A stretch of DNA of 64,000 bases. It comes from Pantoea stewartii subsp. stewartii. Its GTDB lineage: Bacteria; Pseudomonadota; Gammaproteobacteria; Enterobacterales; Enterobacteriaceae. Below, piece by piece: positions 49,331 through 59,834 of the stretch. Location: contig NZ_VZPF01000016.1 in assembly GCF_008801695.1 (NCBI RefSeq), forward strand, positions 1 to 64,000. Direction: 5' to 3'. Each line of letters begins with the position of its first letter. The first letter of the stretch is position 1. The notes under the pieces were generated by a model. It ran no database searches. It worked only from the letters and a program-made list of their open reading frames with translations, and was not told where the DNA came from. A program made the position numbers and the translations under genes.

Positions 49331-49861
49331 ATGGCAATCGTAGGCATCTTCTTTGGCAGCGATACCGGTAACACCGAAAACATTGCAAAAATGATCCAGA
49401 AACAACTGGGCAAAGACGTTGCAGAGGTTCACGACATCGCGAAAAGCACTAAAGAAGATCTGGAAGCCTTTGACATCCTGCTGCTGGGTATTCCGACCTG
49501 GTACTATGGTGAAGCACAGTGCGACTGGGATGACTTTTTCCCGACGCTGGAAGAGATCGACTTCAACGGTAAGCTGGTGGCGCTGTTCGGTTGTGGCGAT
49601 CAGGAAGACTACGCCGAGTACTTCTGTGACGCGATGGGCACCATTCGTGACATCATCGAACCTAACGGTGCCATTATCGTGGGCCACTGGCCAACCGAGG
49701 GCTACCACTTCGAGGCCTCAAAAGGTCTGGCAGACGATAACCACTTCCTGGGCCTGGCGATTGATGAAGATCGCCAGCCAGAACTGACGAACGAACGCGT
49801 CGACAAATGGGTTAAGCAGATCTTCGATGAACTGCAACTCAAAGAAATTATCGAAGCGTGA
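49331..49861 (+). CDS. fldA: Flavodoxin FldA
   Basis: A 176-residue long-chain flavodoxin that carries electrons with FMN, for example to pyruvate formate-lyase activase, IspG, IspH and methionine synthase. The phosphate loop GSDTGNTENIA and the FMN-stacking PTWYYGEAQCDWDDF and GCGDQEDYAEYFCD are conserved. ATG 49331 matches E. coli. An in-frame TTG (49325) lies 5 bases from AGAGG, while ATG 49331 lies 11 bases away, so a TTG start adding two residues is possible. Confidence 0.97.
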   Translation: MAIVGIFFGSDTGNTENIAKMIQKQLGKDVAEVHDIAKSTKEDLEAFDILLLGIPTWYYGEAQCDWDDFFPTLEEIDFNGKLVALFGCGDQEDYAEYFCDAMGTIRDIIEPNGAIIVGHWPTEGYHFEASKGLADDNHFLGLAIDEDRQPELTNERVDKWVKQIFDELQLKEIIEA

Positions 49862-49935
49862 TAGCCGTGAGCGCAGTGTGGGCGCTGGTCCACACTGCAT
49901 CAATGGCTTTTCCTATAAAAATAATAGCTACATTT

Positions 49936-49965
49936 TTGTAACTTTCCGCATTTAGTCTGTAGAAT
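49936..49965 (+). promoter_or_regulatory. Probable fur promoter
   Basis: TTGTAA, an 18-base gap, then TAGAAT. It lies in the fldA-fur gap and would give a long leader that includes a short reading frame before fur. Confidence 0.5.
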
Positions 49966-50003
49966 ACCCGCATCGATCATCTGCTTATTTCCCTGGAATT
50001 GAG

Positions 50004-50174
50004 ATGACACAACGCGAAATGGTAGCCAGCCCGCCCTCCATGCTTTGTACCGCGAACATCGCCACGGTTTCATCGCAGGCAGCATCGGTTTTCATTTCAG
50101 CGCATCAGTTCTATAATGAGACGCAAATGAGAATGGCGGTCGATCGACATACAGGCTACATGCCACAAGAGTGA
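50004..50174 (+). CDS. Leader peptide upstream of fur (uof-like)
   Basis: A 56-codon frame with a GGA ribosome site ends 24 bases before the fur start. In E. coli fur is translationally coupled to a leader peptide (uof), which is how the small RNA RyhB controls fur. I cannot show sequence similarity to E. coli Uof; position and ribosome site are the only support. AATGAGA, AAATGAG and GAATGG in its 3' part (50113-50136) recall a degenerate Fur box. Confidence 0.35.
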   Translation: MTQREMVASPPSMLCTANIATVSSQAASVFISAHQFYNETQMRMAVDRHTGYMPQE

Positions 50175-50198
50175 CCAAAGTAACAGGACAATATCCGC

Positions 50199-50642
50199 AT
50201 GACTGACAACAACACCGCATTAAAGAAGGCTGGCCTGAAAGTCACCCTGCCCAGACTCAAAATTCTGGAAGTGCTTCAGGAACCTGCATGCCATCACGTC
50301 AGCGCGGAAGATCTGTATAAACGCCTGATTGATATGGGCGAAGAGATTGGACTGGCCACGGTTTACCGTGTACTGAACCAGTTCGACGATGCCGGCATTG
50401 TGACCCGCCACAACTTTGAAGGCGGTAAATCGGTGTTTGAGCTGACGCAGCAGCACCATCACGATCACCTGATCTGTCTGGATTGCGGTAAAGTCATTGA
50501 ATTTAGTGATGAGTCTATTGAAACGCGTCAGCGTGATATCGCGACACGTCACGGTATTAAGCTCACCAACCACAGCCTGTACCTGTATGGTCACTGTGCC
50601 CTGGGCGATTGCCACGAAGACGAAACACTGCACGACAAGTAA
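50199..50642 (+). CDS. fur: Ferric uptake regulator Fur
   Basis: A 147-residue Fe(II)-dependent repressor of iron uptake. The winged helix (about 1-83) includes VTLPRLKILEVLQEP and GLATVYRVLNQFDDAGIV. The metal-binding and dimer part has HHHDHLICLDCGKVIEF and YGHCALGDCHEDE. A strong terminator follows. Confidence 0.98.
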   Translation: MTDNNTALKKAGLKVTLPRLKILEVLQEPACHHVSAEDLYKRLIDMGEEIGLATVYRVLNQFDDAGIVTRHNFEGGKSVFELTQQHHHDHLICLDCGKVIEFSDESIETRQRDIATRHGIKLTNHSLYLYGHCALGDCHEDETLHDK

Positions 50643-50648
50643 CGTTTG

Positions 50649-51098
50649 TCAGACGGTAAAGAAAAAGCCGATGCCTGCATCGGCTTTTTTGTGCCTGTCA
50701 GTCACGCCACCAGCGTTTCCTGCAGGTAGCGCCAGCGGGGCACCGAGGTGTGAGCAGTCCAGAATCGCAACGGAAATGCGGCTTTTATTTTCCCCATTCA
50801 TCATCTGCACTTCCCGATACTGAATGGTGACCTCGTTAGCGTGCTCTGACAGGATCACATGTTCGCTGGTCGCGATGCGCATCCCTTCCCGTGCGCCCTG
50901 TAAGCGGCGAAAGAGTTCTTCAACCTCATTGAGGTTCAGCATCTTGCCCTGTGGCGTGACCATCTGGAAGTCGGGATGAAAATGAGAAAGCAGCAGATGA
51001 AAGCTGTCACCACTGTCACGGCTGTGGTTAAAAATATGTTCAATGAGTTGATGTAAGACGACAACGCTGTGTTTGGCTTCATGTGCGAAAACTGTCAT
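50649..51098 (-). CDS. DUF4440 (NTF2-like) protein with frameshifted C-terminus
   Basis: A 149-residue NTF2/SnoaL-like protein; function unknown. HFHPDFQMVTPQGKMLNLNEV and HANEVTIQYREVQMM are typical. ATG 51098 follows AGGAAA. The last part is abnormal. After ISVAILDCS the +1 frame reads SVPRWRYLQETLVA and stops at 50702, which fits the usual family ending (WRxLxETL). One extra base near 50747-50756 (CAC for AC) explains it. The present frame instead runs on through the fur terminator and ends in a Gly/Ala-rich tail. Either a recent frameshift or a sequence error. Confidence 0.8.
   Translation of the reverse strand: MTVFAHEAKHSVVVLHQLIEHIFNHSRDSGDSFHLLLSHFHPDFQMVTPQGKMLNLNEVEELFRRLQGAREGMRIATSEHVILSEHANEVTIQYREVQMMNGENKSRISVAILDCSHLGAPLALPAGNAGGVTDRHKKADAGIGFFFTV
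50662..50690 (+). terminator. Terminator after fur
   Basis: GCCGATG/CATCGGC stem with loop CCTG, with A-T extension and a run of six T, 20 bases after fur. Confidence 0.92.
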
Positions 51099-51274
51099 TT
51101 TTTTCCTTTTTAACCCCAAACAAAGACTACAGAGGGTTAGCGTACCTGAAAAAAAATAATTCACACTGGGAAAGTTATTAAAAAAATTAAACTGAGAGCG
51201 ATTCCACAGAAGTAAAATTAATCGAATTAAACGGGTTCAGGACAAATGTCGGCGCTAAAAAAAATCCACCCAAT

Positions 51275-51299
51275 AAAAAAGGGCGATTGCTCGCCCTTT
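51275..51299 (-). terminator. Terminator of glnS
   Basis: Stem AAAGGGCGA/TCGCCCTTT with loop TTGC; on the minus strand it ends in a T run. It lies 31 bases after the glnS stop. Confidence 0.9.
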
Positions 51300-51329
51300 A
51301 CCGATCATCTGATGACCATGCGGCGTAAA

Positions 51330-52997
51330 TTATTCGCCGTTTTTCGCCCAGGTATCGCGCAGACCAACAGTACGGTTAAACACTAACTGCGACGGTGTTG
51401 AATACACACTGTCAGCGCAGAAATAGCCTTCACGTTCGAACTGATAAGGCGCACTGGCTTCTGCGTCACGCAGACCGGGTTCAACGAAGCCGTGTTTAAT
51501 CGCCAGCGAATCCGGATTGATTGTCGTCAGAAAATCATCCGCCGCACCCGGATTCGGGACGCTGAACAGACGGTCATACAGACGGAATTCTGCCGGTAGC
51601 GCATGTTCAGCAGAGACCCAGTGGATAACCCCTTTGACTTTACGGCCATCAGCGGGATCTTTACTCAGCGTATCGACGTCACAGGTGCAGTAGATGCAGG
51701 TGATATTGCCTTCTTCATCTTTCGCGGTCCGTTCCGCACGGATGACATAGGCATTACGCAGACGCACTTCTTTACCCAGCACCAGGCGCTTATATTGCTT
51801 ATTCGCCTCTTCGCGGAAGTCGGCACGATCGATCCAGATCTCGCGGCTAAAGGGAACATCGCGTGTGCCCATTTCCGGTTTGTTAGGATGATTTGGCATG
51901 CTGAGCACTTCATTGTGCCCGGCAGGCAGGTTTTCCAGCACAATTTTCACCGGATCCAGCACCGCCATCGCCCGCGGCGCATTTTCGTTGAGATCGTCGC
52001 GGATACAGGATTCCAGCGAAGCCATTTCAACGATGTTGTCCTGCTTCGTGATACCAATGCGGCGGCAGAACTCACGAATGGAGGCCGCGGTGTAACCACG
52101 ACGACGCAAACCCGACACGGTTAACATGCGCGGATCGTCCCAGCCTTCAACATGCTTCTCGCTGACCAACTGCGTCAGTTTGCGTTTTGACATCACCGCA
52201 TACTCCAGATTCAGGCGCGAAAACTCATACTGACGCGGATGAACAGGAATAGTAATGTTATCCAGCACCCAGTCATACAGGCGGCGGTTGTCCTGGAATT
52301 CCAGCGTGCAAAGGGAGTGCGTAATGCCTTCCAGCGCATCCGAAATGCAGTGAGTAAAGTCGTACATCGGGTAGATGCACCACTTATTGCCGGTTTGATG
52401 ATGCTCGGCAAACTTGATGCGGTACAGCACCGGATCGCGCATGACGATAAAGCTGGAGGCCATGTCGATTTTCGCGCGCAGACAGGCTTTGCCCTCTGCG
52501 AACTCGCCATTGCGCATTTTTTCAAACAGCGCGAGGTTCTCTTCCACACTGCGGTCGCGGTAAGGGCTGTTTTTACCCGGTGCCGTTAAGGTACCGCGGT
52601 ATTCACGAATTTCGTCTGGCGTCAGTTCATCAACGTAGGCCAGGCCTTTGTTGATCAGTTCAACGGCATAGTGATAAAGCTGGTCGAAATAGTCAGATGA
52701 ATAACGAACCTCGCCGCTCCAGGTAAAACCCAGCCACTGCACGTCACGCTTAATGGATTCGACGAACTCCATATCCTCTTTGACCGGATTGGTATCGTCA
52801 AAACGCAGATTGCACTCGCCCTGATAATCTTGTGCAATACCGAAATTCAGGCAGATTGATTTAGCATGGCCGATATGCAGATAACCATTTGGCTCTGGCG
52901 GAAAACGGGTATGCACACTGCTGTGCTTACCGCTCGCCAAATCCTCGTCAATAATCTGACGAATAAAGTTCGTTGGGCGGGCTTCAGCCTCACTCAT
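51330..52997 (-). CDS. glnS: Glutamine--tRNA ligase
   Basis: A 555-residue class I aminoacyl-tRNA synthetase. The HIGH motif is in [15 protein letters not shown] and the KMSKS-like motif in [11 protein letters not shown]. The C-terminal beta-barrels that read the anticodon end near [12 protein letters not shown]. Three tRNA-Gln genes lie 9 kb away in this window. Confidence 0.98.
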   Translation of the reverse strand: MSEAEARPTNFIRQIIDEDLASGKHSSVHTRFPPEPNGYLHIGHAKSICLNFGIAQDYQGECNLRFDDTNPVKEDMEFVESIKRDVQWLGFTWSGEVRYSSDYFDQLYHYAVELINKGLAYVDELTPDEIREYRGTLTAPGKNSPYRDRSVEENLALFEKMRNGEFAEGKACLRAKIDMASSFIVMRDPVLYRIKFAEHHQTGNKWCIYPMYDFTHCISDALEGITHSLCTLEFQDNRRLYDWVLDNITIPVHPRQYEFSRLNLEYAVMSKRKLTQLVSEKHVEGWDDPRMLTVSGLRRRGYTAASIREFCRRIGITKQDNIVEMASLESCIRDDLNENAPRAMAVLDPVKIVLENLPAGHNEVLSMPNHPNKPEMGTRDVPFSREIWIDRADFREEANKQYKRLVLGKEVRLRNAYVIRAERTAKDEEGNITCIYCTCDVDTLSKDPADGRKVKGVIHWVSAEHALPAEFRLYDRLFSVPNPGAADDFLTTINPDSLAIKHGFVEPGLRDAEASAPYQFEREGYFCADSVYSTPSQLVFNRTVGLRDTWAKNGE

Positions 52998-53103
52998 CTC
53001 AAAATCCTCAACGCATAGAATGGGTGGTTTATACCACGTAATATCCGGGTATGATCCACAAAGCGTTGCAGAGAAACAACCGTTTGTTGGGCGATTAAAA
53101 TAA

Positions 53104-53131
53104 AAAAGGCAGGAATCGCTTCCTGCCTTTT
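53104..53131 (-). terminator. Terminator of nagE
   Basis: Stem AAGGCAGGAA/TTCCTGCCTT with loop TCGC, followed on the minus strand by a T run, 18 bases after nagE. Confidence 0.92.
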
Positions 53132-53148
53132 GTTGAGGATATAGGGAA

Positions 53149-55182
53149 TTAGCCTTTTACTTCATACAGCGGGGTTTCACCGGCGATGACCTGGCCCTGC
53201 GCCAGCAGCGTTAAACCGGCGAAGTCTTCAATATTGCTGACCACCACCGGACTGATCATTGAGCGGGCATGGGCGTTAAGATAGTCCAGATCCATCTCCA
53301 GCACCGGCTGGCCTGCTGTGACCTGTGCACCATCTTCCACTAAACGGGTAAAGCCCTGACCGTCCAGCGCCACGGTATCCAGCCCCATGTGCACGACGAT
53401 CTCTACCCCGTTTTCACTTTCCAGACAGAAAGCATGGTTCGTGTTGAAAATTTTCACCACCGTACCGGCAACAGGCGCAACGACGCGCTTGTCGCTCGGC
53501 TTAATCGCCACGCCATCACCCACGGCTTTACTGGCGAAAGCCTCATCCGGCACCGCATCCAGTGCGATAACCTCACCGCTCACTGGGGCCATCAGCGTTG
53601 CGATAACGCGTTTTTCACTGTTCAGGACGGCCTGGGGTTTGGCCTCGTTAGCGGGGGCTGGCGCACTGCCACTGCTGGCTGCGCCAGCAACCGGGCCTTT
53701 CACCAGCACTTTTTTCATGGCCGTGGCGATACTTTCCGCCTGGGTACCCACGATAATCTGGACACTTTGCTTGTTGAGGCGAATCACACCCGACGCGCCC
53801 AGCCGTTTTGCCACACCTTCGTTAACCTGGCCCGCATCTTTCACGTTCAGACGTAAACGGGTAATACAGGCATCAATGGCGGTAAGGTTGTCTGAACCGC
53901 CCACCGCGCCGATGTAGCGGCGTGCCAGTGATTCCGTGGCGCTTTCACCATTATCAGTGGTATCAACGTTCACGTCATAACCGTCCGCTTCATCCCCCGC
54001 TACCGCCAGTTCACGACCTGGGGTCATCAGGTTGAATTTTTTGATGGTAAAGCGGAAGACCAGATAATAAATCACGAAGAACACCAGGCCCTGCGGAATC
54101 AGCATGTACCAGTGCGTCGCCAGGGGATTACGGGTAGAGAGCACCATATCCACTAATCCCGCACTGAAGCCAAAGCCGGCAATCCAGTGCATGCTGGCAG
54201 CGATAAAGACCGAGATGCCGGTCAGTACAGCATGGATGACATACAGTACCGGTGCCACGAACATAAAGGAGAATTCCAGCGGTTCGGTGATACCGGTAAA
54301 GAATGCTGCGAAAGCGGCCGCCAGCATGATACCGCCCACTTTTGCCCGGTTTTCAGGGCGAGCGCAATGGTAAATTGCCAGCGCCGCGCCCGGCAAACCG
54401 AACATCATAATTGGGAAGAAACCCGCCTGATAGCGGCCAGTGATGCCCGGGATAGCAGTGCCATTTGCCAGCGACTGCGCACCGCCGAGGAATTTAGGGA
54501 TATCGTTAATGCCTGCTACGTCGAACCAGAAAACGGAGTTCAGCGCATGATGTAAGCCAACCGGAATAAGCAAACGGTTAAAGAAGGCGTAAACACCCGC
54601 ACCAACCGATCCCAGTTTCTGAATATGCTCACCGAAGCTCACCAGACCATTAAAGATGACAGGCCAGATGTACATCAGGATAAATGCCACCAGAATCATC
54701 AGGAAGGACACCAGAATAGGCACCAGCCGACGCCCGCTAAAGAATGAGAACGCTTTGGGCAGTTCTACATGGCTAAAACGGTTATAGACTTCTGCGGACA
54801 GCACGCCTACCAGAATACCGACAAACTGGTTGCTGATTTTTCCAAACGCCGCCGGCACGTCCGCCACCGGGATCTTCTGGATCATGGCTACAGCAGCCGG
54901 TGAACACAGCGTAGTGACGACCAGGAAGCCCACAAAGCCGGTCAGTGCAGCCGCACCGTCTTTATCTTTTGACATGCCGTATGCAACGCCAATGGCGAAC
55001 AGCACCGACATATTTTCGATGATCGCGCCACCGGATTTAATTAACAACGCGGCAAAGGCATTGCCTGCACCCCAGCTGTCAGGATCGATCCAGTACCCTA
55101 TTCCCATTAAAATTGCTGCTGCGGGCAGCGTAGCGACCGGCACCATCAGGGCCCGCCCCACACGTTGTAAGTAACTTAACAT
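53149..55182 (-). CDS. nagE: PTS N-acetylglucosamine transporter EIICBA
   Basis: A 677-residue three-domain permease that imports and phosphorylates N-acetylglucosamine. EIIC (about 1-370) has about ten membrane segments; EIIB (about 405-480) carries the phospho-Cys in [17 protein letters not shown] (about 525-675) carries the phospho-His in [17 protein letters not shown] 55182 follows GGGGAAAAGG. It is divergent from nagBACD and shares its control region. Confidence 0.98.
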   Translation of the reverse strand: MLSYLQRVGRALMVPVATLPAAAILMGIGYWIDPDSWGAGNAFAALLIKSGGAIIENMSVLFAIGVAYGMSKDKDGAAALTGFVGFLVVTTLCSPAAVAMIQKIPVADVPAAFGKISNQFVGILVGVLSAEVYNRFSHVELPKAFSFFSGRRLVPILVSFLMILVAFILMYIWPVIFNGLVSFGEHIQKLGSVGAGVYAFFNRLLIPVGLHHALNSVFWFDVAGINDIPKFLGGAQSLANGTAIPGITGRYQAGFFPIMMFGLPGAALAIYHCARPENRAKVGGIMLAAAFAAFFTGITEPLEFSFMFVAPVLYVIHAVLTGISVFIAASMHWIAGFGFSAGLVDMVLSTRNPLATHWYMLIPQGLVFFVIYYLVFRFTIKKFNLMTPGRELAVAGDEADGYDVNVDTTDNGESATESLARRYIGAVGGSDNLTAIDACITRLRLNVKDAGQVNEGVAKRLGASGVIRLNKQSVQIIVGTQAESIATAMKKVLVKGPVAGAASSGSAPAPANEAKPQAVLNSEKRVIATLMAPVSGEVIALDAVPDEAFASKAVGDGVAIKPSDKRVVAPVAGTVVKIFNTNHAFCLESENGVEIVVHMGLDTVALDGQGFTRLVEDGAQVTAGQPVLEMDLDYLNAHARSMISPVVVSNIEDFAGLTLLAQGQVIAGETPLYEVKG

Positions 55183-55261
55183 TGACCTTTTCCCCATTGA
55201 AACTGACTTATTGCATGGCTGCCGCTTAATGTTGTTATGTCAGAAGCCCGCTTCTGACGGC

Positions 55262-55288
55262 ATTACACTCAGTGCTGAGGAGTGTAAT
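55262..55288. promoter_or_regulatory. Perfect inverted repeat in the nagE-nagB region
   Basis: ATTACACTC and its exact reverse complement GAGTGTAAT with a 9-base spacer, 80 bases upstream of nagE. It could be an operator or the hairpin of the nagE leader. Confidence 0.45.
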
Positions 55289-55293
55289 AACAA

Positions 55294-55316
55294 ATTAATT
55301 CGCTCTACAAATTAAT
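55294..55316. promoter_or_regulatory. NagC operator candidate
   Basis: ATTAATT, a 9-base spacer, then AATTAAT: AT-rich arms with a spacing like that of NagC sites, which lie between nagE and nagB in E. coli and allow loop repression. CAAATTAAT also occurs twice in the same direction (55291, 55308). Confidence 0.55.
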
Positions 55317-55326
55317 AGCAGCCATT

Positions 55327-55342
55327 TGTGACAAAAATCACC
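55327..55342. promoter_or_regulatory. CRP site
   Basis: TGTGACAAAAATCACC matches the CRP consensus (TGTGA, six bases, TCACA) in nine of ten positions. CRP activates nagE and nagB in E. coli from a similar place. Confidence 0.75.
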
Positions 55343-55499
55343 AAAAATTGATTTTTAACGTCGACATGACTGGCTATGAACGCCCACTTATTTTATGATG
55401 CGAAATATCGAGACGCGCGTTTCCTTCCCGTTCGCCTGTCCTCACCGGCAACATGGCTTTGCTGCGCGTCGAATCCTTCACTCACATTTGAGGTGCAAC

Positions 55500-56300
55500 A
55501 TGAGACTGATTCCTTTATCTACTCCCACTCAGGTCGGCAAATGGGCAGCGCGCCATATAGTGAACCGTATTAATGCGTTTAATCCCAGCGCTGACAAGCC
55601 CTTTATTCTGGGACTGCCTACGGGCGGTACGCCTCTGGAAGCGTACAAGCACCTGATCGATATGCACAAAGCGGGCCAGGTTAGCTTCAGACATGTCATT
55701 ACCTTCAACATGGATGAATATGTCGGGCTGCCGAAAGAGCATCCGGAAAGCTACCACAGCTTTATGCATCGTAATTTCTTTGACCACGTTGATATTCAAC
55801 CCGAAAACATCAATTTGCTGAATGGTAATGCGCCCGATATTGACGCAGAATGTCGCCGTTATGAAGATAAAATTCGGTCTCTGGGCAAAATCCACCTGTT
55901 CATGGGCGGCGTCGGTAATGATGGCCATATCGCCTTTAACGAACCCGCGTCGTCATTATCTTCACGCACTCGTATCAAAACGCTGACTCACGACACACGT
56001 GTGGCAAATTCACGCTTTTTTAACGGTGATGTTGATCAGGTGCCGAAATATGCCCTGACCGTTGGCGTGGGCACACTGCTGGACGCTGAAGAAGTGATGA
56101 TTCTGGTTACTGGTCACGTTAAAGCACAGGCGTTGCAGGCTGCCGTGGAAGGAAACGTGAACCACATGTGGACAATTAGTTGCCTGCAACTCCATCCTAA
56201 ATCCGTGGTGGTCTGCGACGAGCCCGCGACCATGGAGTTGAAAGTTAAAACGGTGAAGTACTTCCGTGAAATGGAAGCGGAAAATATGCAGGGCGTTTAA
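55500..56300 (+). CDS. nagB: Glucosamine-6-phosphate deaminase
   Basis: A 266-residue enzyme that converts glucosamine 6-phosphate to fructose 6-phosphate and ammonia. Start [19 protein letters not shown]; the catalytic Asp is in NMDEYVGLP, further active-site residues in [14 protein letters not shown]. Length equals E. coli NagB. First gene of nagBACD. Confidence 0.98.
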   Translation: MRLIPLSTPTQVGKWAARHIVNRINAFNPSADKPFILGLPTGGTPLEAYKHLIDMHKAGQVSFRHVITFNMDEYVGLPKEHPESYHSFMHRNFFDHVDIQPENINLLNGNAPDIDAECRRYEDKIRSLGKIHLFMGGVGNDGHIAFNEPASSLSSRTRIKTLTHDTRVANSRFFNGDVDQVPKYALTVGVGTLLDAEEVMILVTGHVKAQALQAAVEGNVNHMWTISCLQLHPKSVVVCDEPATMELKVKTVKYFREMEAENMQGV

Positions 56301-56360
56301 TACCGTTATTACGTCACCTGCTGTCAGATGCACGAGCGGCAGGTAAGCCGGGAGAAGAAG

Positions 56361-57509
56361 ATGTACGCATTAGTCAATGGCCGAATCTACAGCGGCTACG
56401 AAATTCTGGATCACCATGCCGTGGTGATCGCTGACGGACGCATTGAACGGGTTTGCCCTGTTACTGCCTTGCCGTCAGGCATTGAACAGCAGGACGTAAG
56501 CGGCGCCATTATCGCGCCCGGCTTTATCGACCTGCAGCTTAACGGCTGTGGCGGCGTCCAGTTTAATGACGATATAGACGCCATCAGCGTGGAAACGCTG
56601 GAAACCATGCATCGCGCCAATGTGAAATCGGGCTGTACCAGCTTTCTGCCTACGCTGATTACCAGCAGTGACGCACTGATGGTGCGCGCGGTGGAAACAA
56701 TGCGCGCCTTTTTGCAGAAGTATCCTCACGTTATGCTGGGCTTACATCTGGAAGGCCCCTGGCTGAGTGTGGCGAAAAAGGGCACACATAACCCTGCCCT
56801 GATCCGTGAGCCCGATGCGCAGATGGTGCAATTCCTTTGCGACAACGCAGACGTGATCAGCAAAGTTACGCTGGCACCCGAAGTGGTGGGCAGCGCGGTG
56901 ATTCGCCAACTGAGCGAAGCGGGTATCGTGGTCTCAGCCGGACATTCCAGTGCCACTTATGAAGAGGCAAAAGCGGGGTTTGCGGCGGGCATTACGTTCG
57001 CCACGCACCTCTATAATGCGATGCCTGCCTTTGCCGGACGTGAGCCCGGCCTCATCGGTGCGCTGTTTGATGCGCCTGATGTATACTGCGGCATTATTGC
57101 AGATGGTTTACATGTCCATTACGCTAACGTCCGCAATGCTAAACGCATCAAAGGTGACAAACTGGTGTTGGTCACCGACGCGACAGCACCGGCGGGCGCT
57201 GCTATCGATAAGTTTATTTTTGCTGGTAAAACAATCTATTATTGTAACGGGTTGTGCGTGGATGAGCAGGGCACGCTAAGCGGTTCAGCACTGACAATGA
57301 TTGAAGCCGTACAAAACTGCGTTGAGCATGCGGGCATTGCGTTGGATGAAGCCCTGCGCATGGCATCACTTTATCCCGCACAGGCAATGGGCGTTGAAAA
57401 ACAGTCAGGTACGATTCAGGCAGGGAAACTCGCCAACCTGACGGTTTTTACACGCGACTTTAAAATTATTAAGACGTTAGTCAATGGAGATAACGTCCTG
57501 AGCGAGTAA
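56361..57509 (+). CDS. nagA: N-acetylglucosamine-6-phosphate deacetylase
   Basis: A 382-residue metal-dependent amidohydrolase. [42 protein letters not shown] and VTDATAPAG hold the metal and substrate residues. ATG 56361 follows GGAGAAGAAG. It removes acetate to form glucosamine 6-phosphate for NagB. Confidence 0.98.
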   Translation: MYALVNGRIYSGYEILDHHAVVIADGRIERVCPVTALPSGIEQQDVSGAIIAPGFIDLQLNGCGGVQFNDDIDAISVETLETMHRANVKSGCTSFLPTLITSSDALMVRAVETMRAFLQKYPHVMLGLHLEGPWLSVAKKGTHNPALIREPDAQMVQFLCDNADVISKVTLAPEVVGSAVIRQLSEAGIVVSAGHSSATYEEAKAGFAAGITFATHLYNAMPAFAGREPGLIGALFDAPDVYCGIIADGLHVHYANVRNAKRIKGDKLVLVTDATAPAGAAIDKFIFAGKTIYYCNGLCVDEQGTLSGSALTMIEAVQNCVEHAGIALDEALRMASLYPAQAMGVEKQSGTIQAGKLANLTVFTRDFKIIKTLVNGDNVLSE

Positions 57510-57516
57510 GCACTGA

Positions 57517-58737
57517 ATGACCACTGGCGGCCAGACTCAAATTGGAAATGTCGATCTTGTCAAACAACTGAATAGCGCGGCCGTCTACCGGTTAATCGAC
57601 CAGCAAGGGCCGATTTCACGTATTCAGATTGCGGATTTAAGCCAACTTGCTCCCGCCAGTGTCACCAAAATTACACGTCAGCTTATTGAGCGCGGTTTGA
57701 TTAAAGAAGTGGACCAGCAGGCGTCCACTGGCGGTCGCCGCGCCATTTCTATCGTGACGGAAACCCTCCACTTTCACACCATCGGTGTGCGCCTTGGCCG
57801 CAATGATGCCACGCTAACCCTGTTCGATTTAAGCGGTAAATCCCTGGCTCAGCAGGATTATCCCCTGCCCCAGCGCACGCAGGAAGCACTCGAACAGGCG
57901 TTGTTCGATGCCATTGCGCATTTTATCCAGCAGAGTGAAGCGAAAATTCGCGAGCTAATCGCGATTTCCGTGATTTTGCCCGGCCTCGTTGATCCGCTTA
58001 ATGGCGTAATCCGCTACATGCCGCATATTCATGTGAATCAGTGGCCGCTGGTTGCTAATCTAAAGCACCGGTTTAACGTCACCAGTTTTGTGGGCCATGA
58101 TATTCGCAGCCTGGCGCTGGCTGAGCACTATTTTGGCGCAACGCGCGATTGTGCCGACTCGATATTAGTGCGCCTGCATCGGGGAACCGGCGCAGGCATT
58201 ATCGCCAACGGGCAGATTTTTTTGGGCAGTAATGGCAATGTCGGTGAAATCGGTCATATTCAGGTCGATCCCCTGGGGGAACGCTGCCACTGTGGCAACT
58301 TTGGCTGTCTTGAAACCATTGCGGCAAACAGCGCCATTGAACATCGTGTAAGCGAGCTACTGAATAAAGGCTACCCGAGCATCCTGACTCAGGCGGCGTG
58401 CCAGATGCAGCATATCTGCCAGGCCGCCAATCAGGGCGATGCGTTAGCCTGCGAAGTTGTCGAGCATGTGGGGCGTTATCTGGGTAAGGCGATTGCGATT
58501 GCGATCAACCTGTTTAACCCGCAAAAAATCGTGCTGGCAGGCGAGATCACCGAAGCAGAACGTGTCTTGCTACCCGCGATTGAAAGTTGCATTAATACGC
58601 AGGCACTGGCGGCCTTTCGTAAAAATCTGCCTGTGGTGCGTTCACAACTCGATCATCGCTCGGCGATCGGCGCCTTTGCGCTGGCGAAACGAGCGATGTT
58701 AAACGGCATCCTGCTGCAACATCTTTTGGAAGACTAA
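57517..58737 (+). CDS. nagC: N-acetylglucosamine repressor NagC
   Basis: A 406-residue ROK-family regulator. The N-terminal winged helix has RIQIADLSQLAPASVTKITR; the sugar-binding ROK domain has the zinc motif CHCGNFGCLE. It represses nagE and nagBACD until GlcNAc-6-phosphate binds. It is 7 bases after nagA. Confidence 0.97.
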   Translation: MTTGGQTQIGNVDLVKQLNSAAVYRLIDQQGPISRIQIADLSQLAPASVTKITRQLIERGLIKEVDQQASTGGRRAISIVTETLHFHTIGVRLGRNDATLTLFDLSGKSLAQQDYPLPQRTQEALEQALFDAIAHFIQQSEAKIRELIAISVILPGLVDPLNGVIRYMPHIHVNQWPLVANLKHRFNVTSFVGHDIRSLALAEHYFGATRDCADSILVRLHRGTGAGIIANGQIFLGSNGNVGEIGHIQVDPLGERCHCGNFGCLETIAANSAIEHRVSELLNKGYPSILTQAACQMQHICQAANQGDALACEVVEHVGRYLGKAIAIAINLFNPQKIVLAGEITEAERVLLPAIESCINTQALAAFRKNLPVVRSQLDHRSAIGAFALAKRAMLNGILLQHLLED

Positions 58738-58777
58738 GCGCAGCCGGTTTTCTGACAGCGCGCATCGGAACACATTT

Positions 58778-59530
58778 ATGACGATTAAAAATGTAATTTG
58801 TGACATTGATGGCGTGCTGATGCACGACAATACCGCGGTGCCCGGTGCAAAAGAGTTTTTGCAGCGCATTCTGGCTAAAGATATGCCATTAGTGGTGCTG
58901 ACCAACTACCCTTCCCAGACGGCGCGGGACTTAGCCAATCGCTTCTCCTCCGCGGGCATCGACATACCGGATTCGGTGTTTTACACCTCAGCCATGGCGA
59001 CCGCTGACTTTCTGCGTCGTCAGGAAGGCAAAAAAGCCTATGTCATTGGTGAGGGTGCGCTGGTGCACGAACTCTACAAAGCGGGCTTTACCATCACTGA
59101 CGTTAAGCCGGACTTTGTCATCGTGGGCGAAACCCGGTCGTTTAACTGGGACATGATGCATAAGGCGGCTTTCTTTGTGGCAAACGGGGCGCGTTTCATT
59201 GCCACCAACCCCGACACGCACGCCAGGGGATTCGTGCCCGCCTGCGGTGCCTTGTGTGCCGGTATTGAAAAGATCTCCGGTCGCAGGCCGTTTTATGTCG
59301 GCAAACCCAGCCCGTATATCATGCGTGCCGCGCTGAATAAAATGCAGGCGCACTCAGAGGACACGGTGATCGTGGGTGACAACCTTCGCACCGATATTCT
59401 GGCCGGTTTTCAGGCCGGACTGGAAACCATTCTTGTCCTGTCTGGGGTGTCAACCCTGAGCGATATTGACGCGATGCCTTTCCGTCCTGACTGGATTTTC
59501 CCTTCCGTGGCCGATATCGATCTCTTCTAA
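58778..59530 (+). CDS. nagD: HAD-family nucleotidase NagD
   Basis: A 250-residue phosphatase of the HAD IIA class; E. coli NagD acts on UMP and other nucleotides. The nucleophile Asp is in CDIDGVLMHDN and the C-terminal motif is VGDNLRTDILAGFQAG. It is the last nag gene, 40 bases after nagC. Confidence 0.96.
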   Translation: MTIKNVICDIDGVLMHDNTAVPGAKEFLQRILAKDMPLVVLTNYPSQTARDLANRFSSAGIDIPDSVFYTSAMATADFLRRQEGKKAYVIGEGALVHELYKAGFTITDVKPDFVIVGETRSFNWDMMHKAAFFVANGARFIATNPDTHARGFVPACGALCAGIEKISGRRPFYVGKPSPYIMRAALNKMQAHSEDTVIVGDNLRTDILAGFQAGLETILVLSGVSTLSDIDAMPFRPDWIFPSVADIDLF

Positions 59531-59834
59531 ACGTTCAGCTTATGATGCACTGCCGCCTCAGGCAGTGTATCCCCCTTCGTTGCCCCTCTCTGCTGGCTTG
59601 AGATCGTTCAAAAAACACCCCAAAATCACTTTTCATTGCCGATTCATCAATAAAAAGACACCTTCATTAGATAAAATTCAACATCCAGGGTTATTCAACA
59701 ACCTTTTTATCAGTGAAACACGATTCCTCTTGCATTGTGTACCTGAAATAACGCATTTTCTTATACATCACGCAGCGAACGGCTGCCGGACAAACGTAAA
59801 ATTACATCGCCGCAGGTGAGTTCAGGAGTCAGAT
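59531..59834. promoter_or_regulatory. Gap between nagD and asnB
   Basis: About 300 bases without a gene. A hairpin CACTGCC/GGCAGTG (59548-59567) follows nagD but has no T run, so termination there would be weak. The rest is AT-rich and should hold the asnB promoter, which I cannot place. Confidence 0.4.

Noticed and set aside
59466-59819. 117-codon frame between nagD and asnB
   Set aside because: It begins inside nagD in another frame, has no ribosome site and no similarity.
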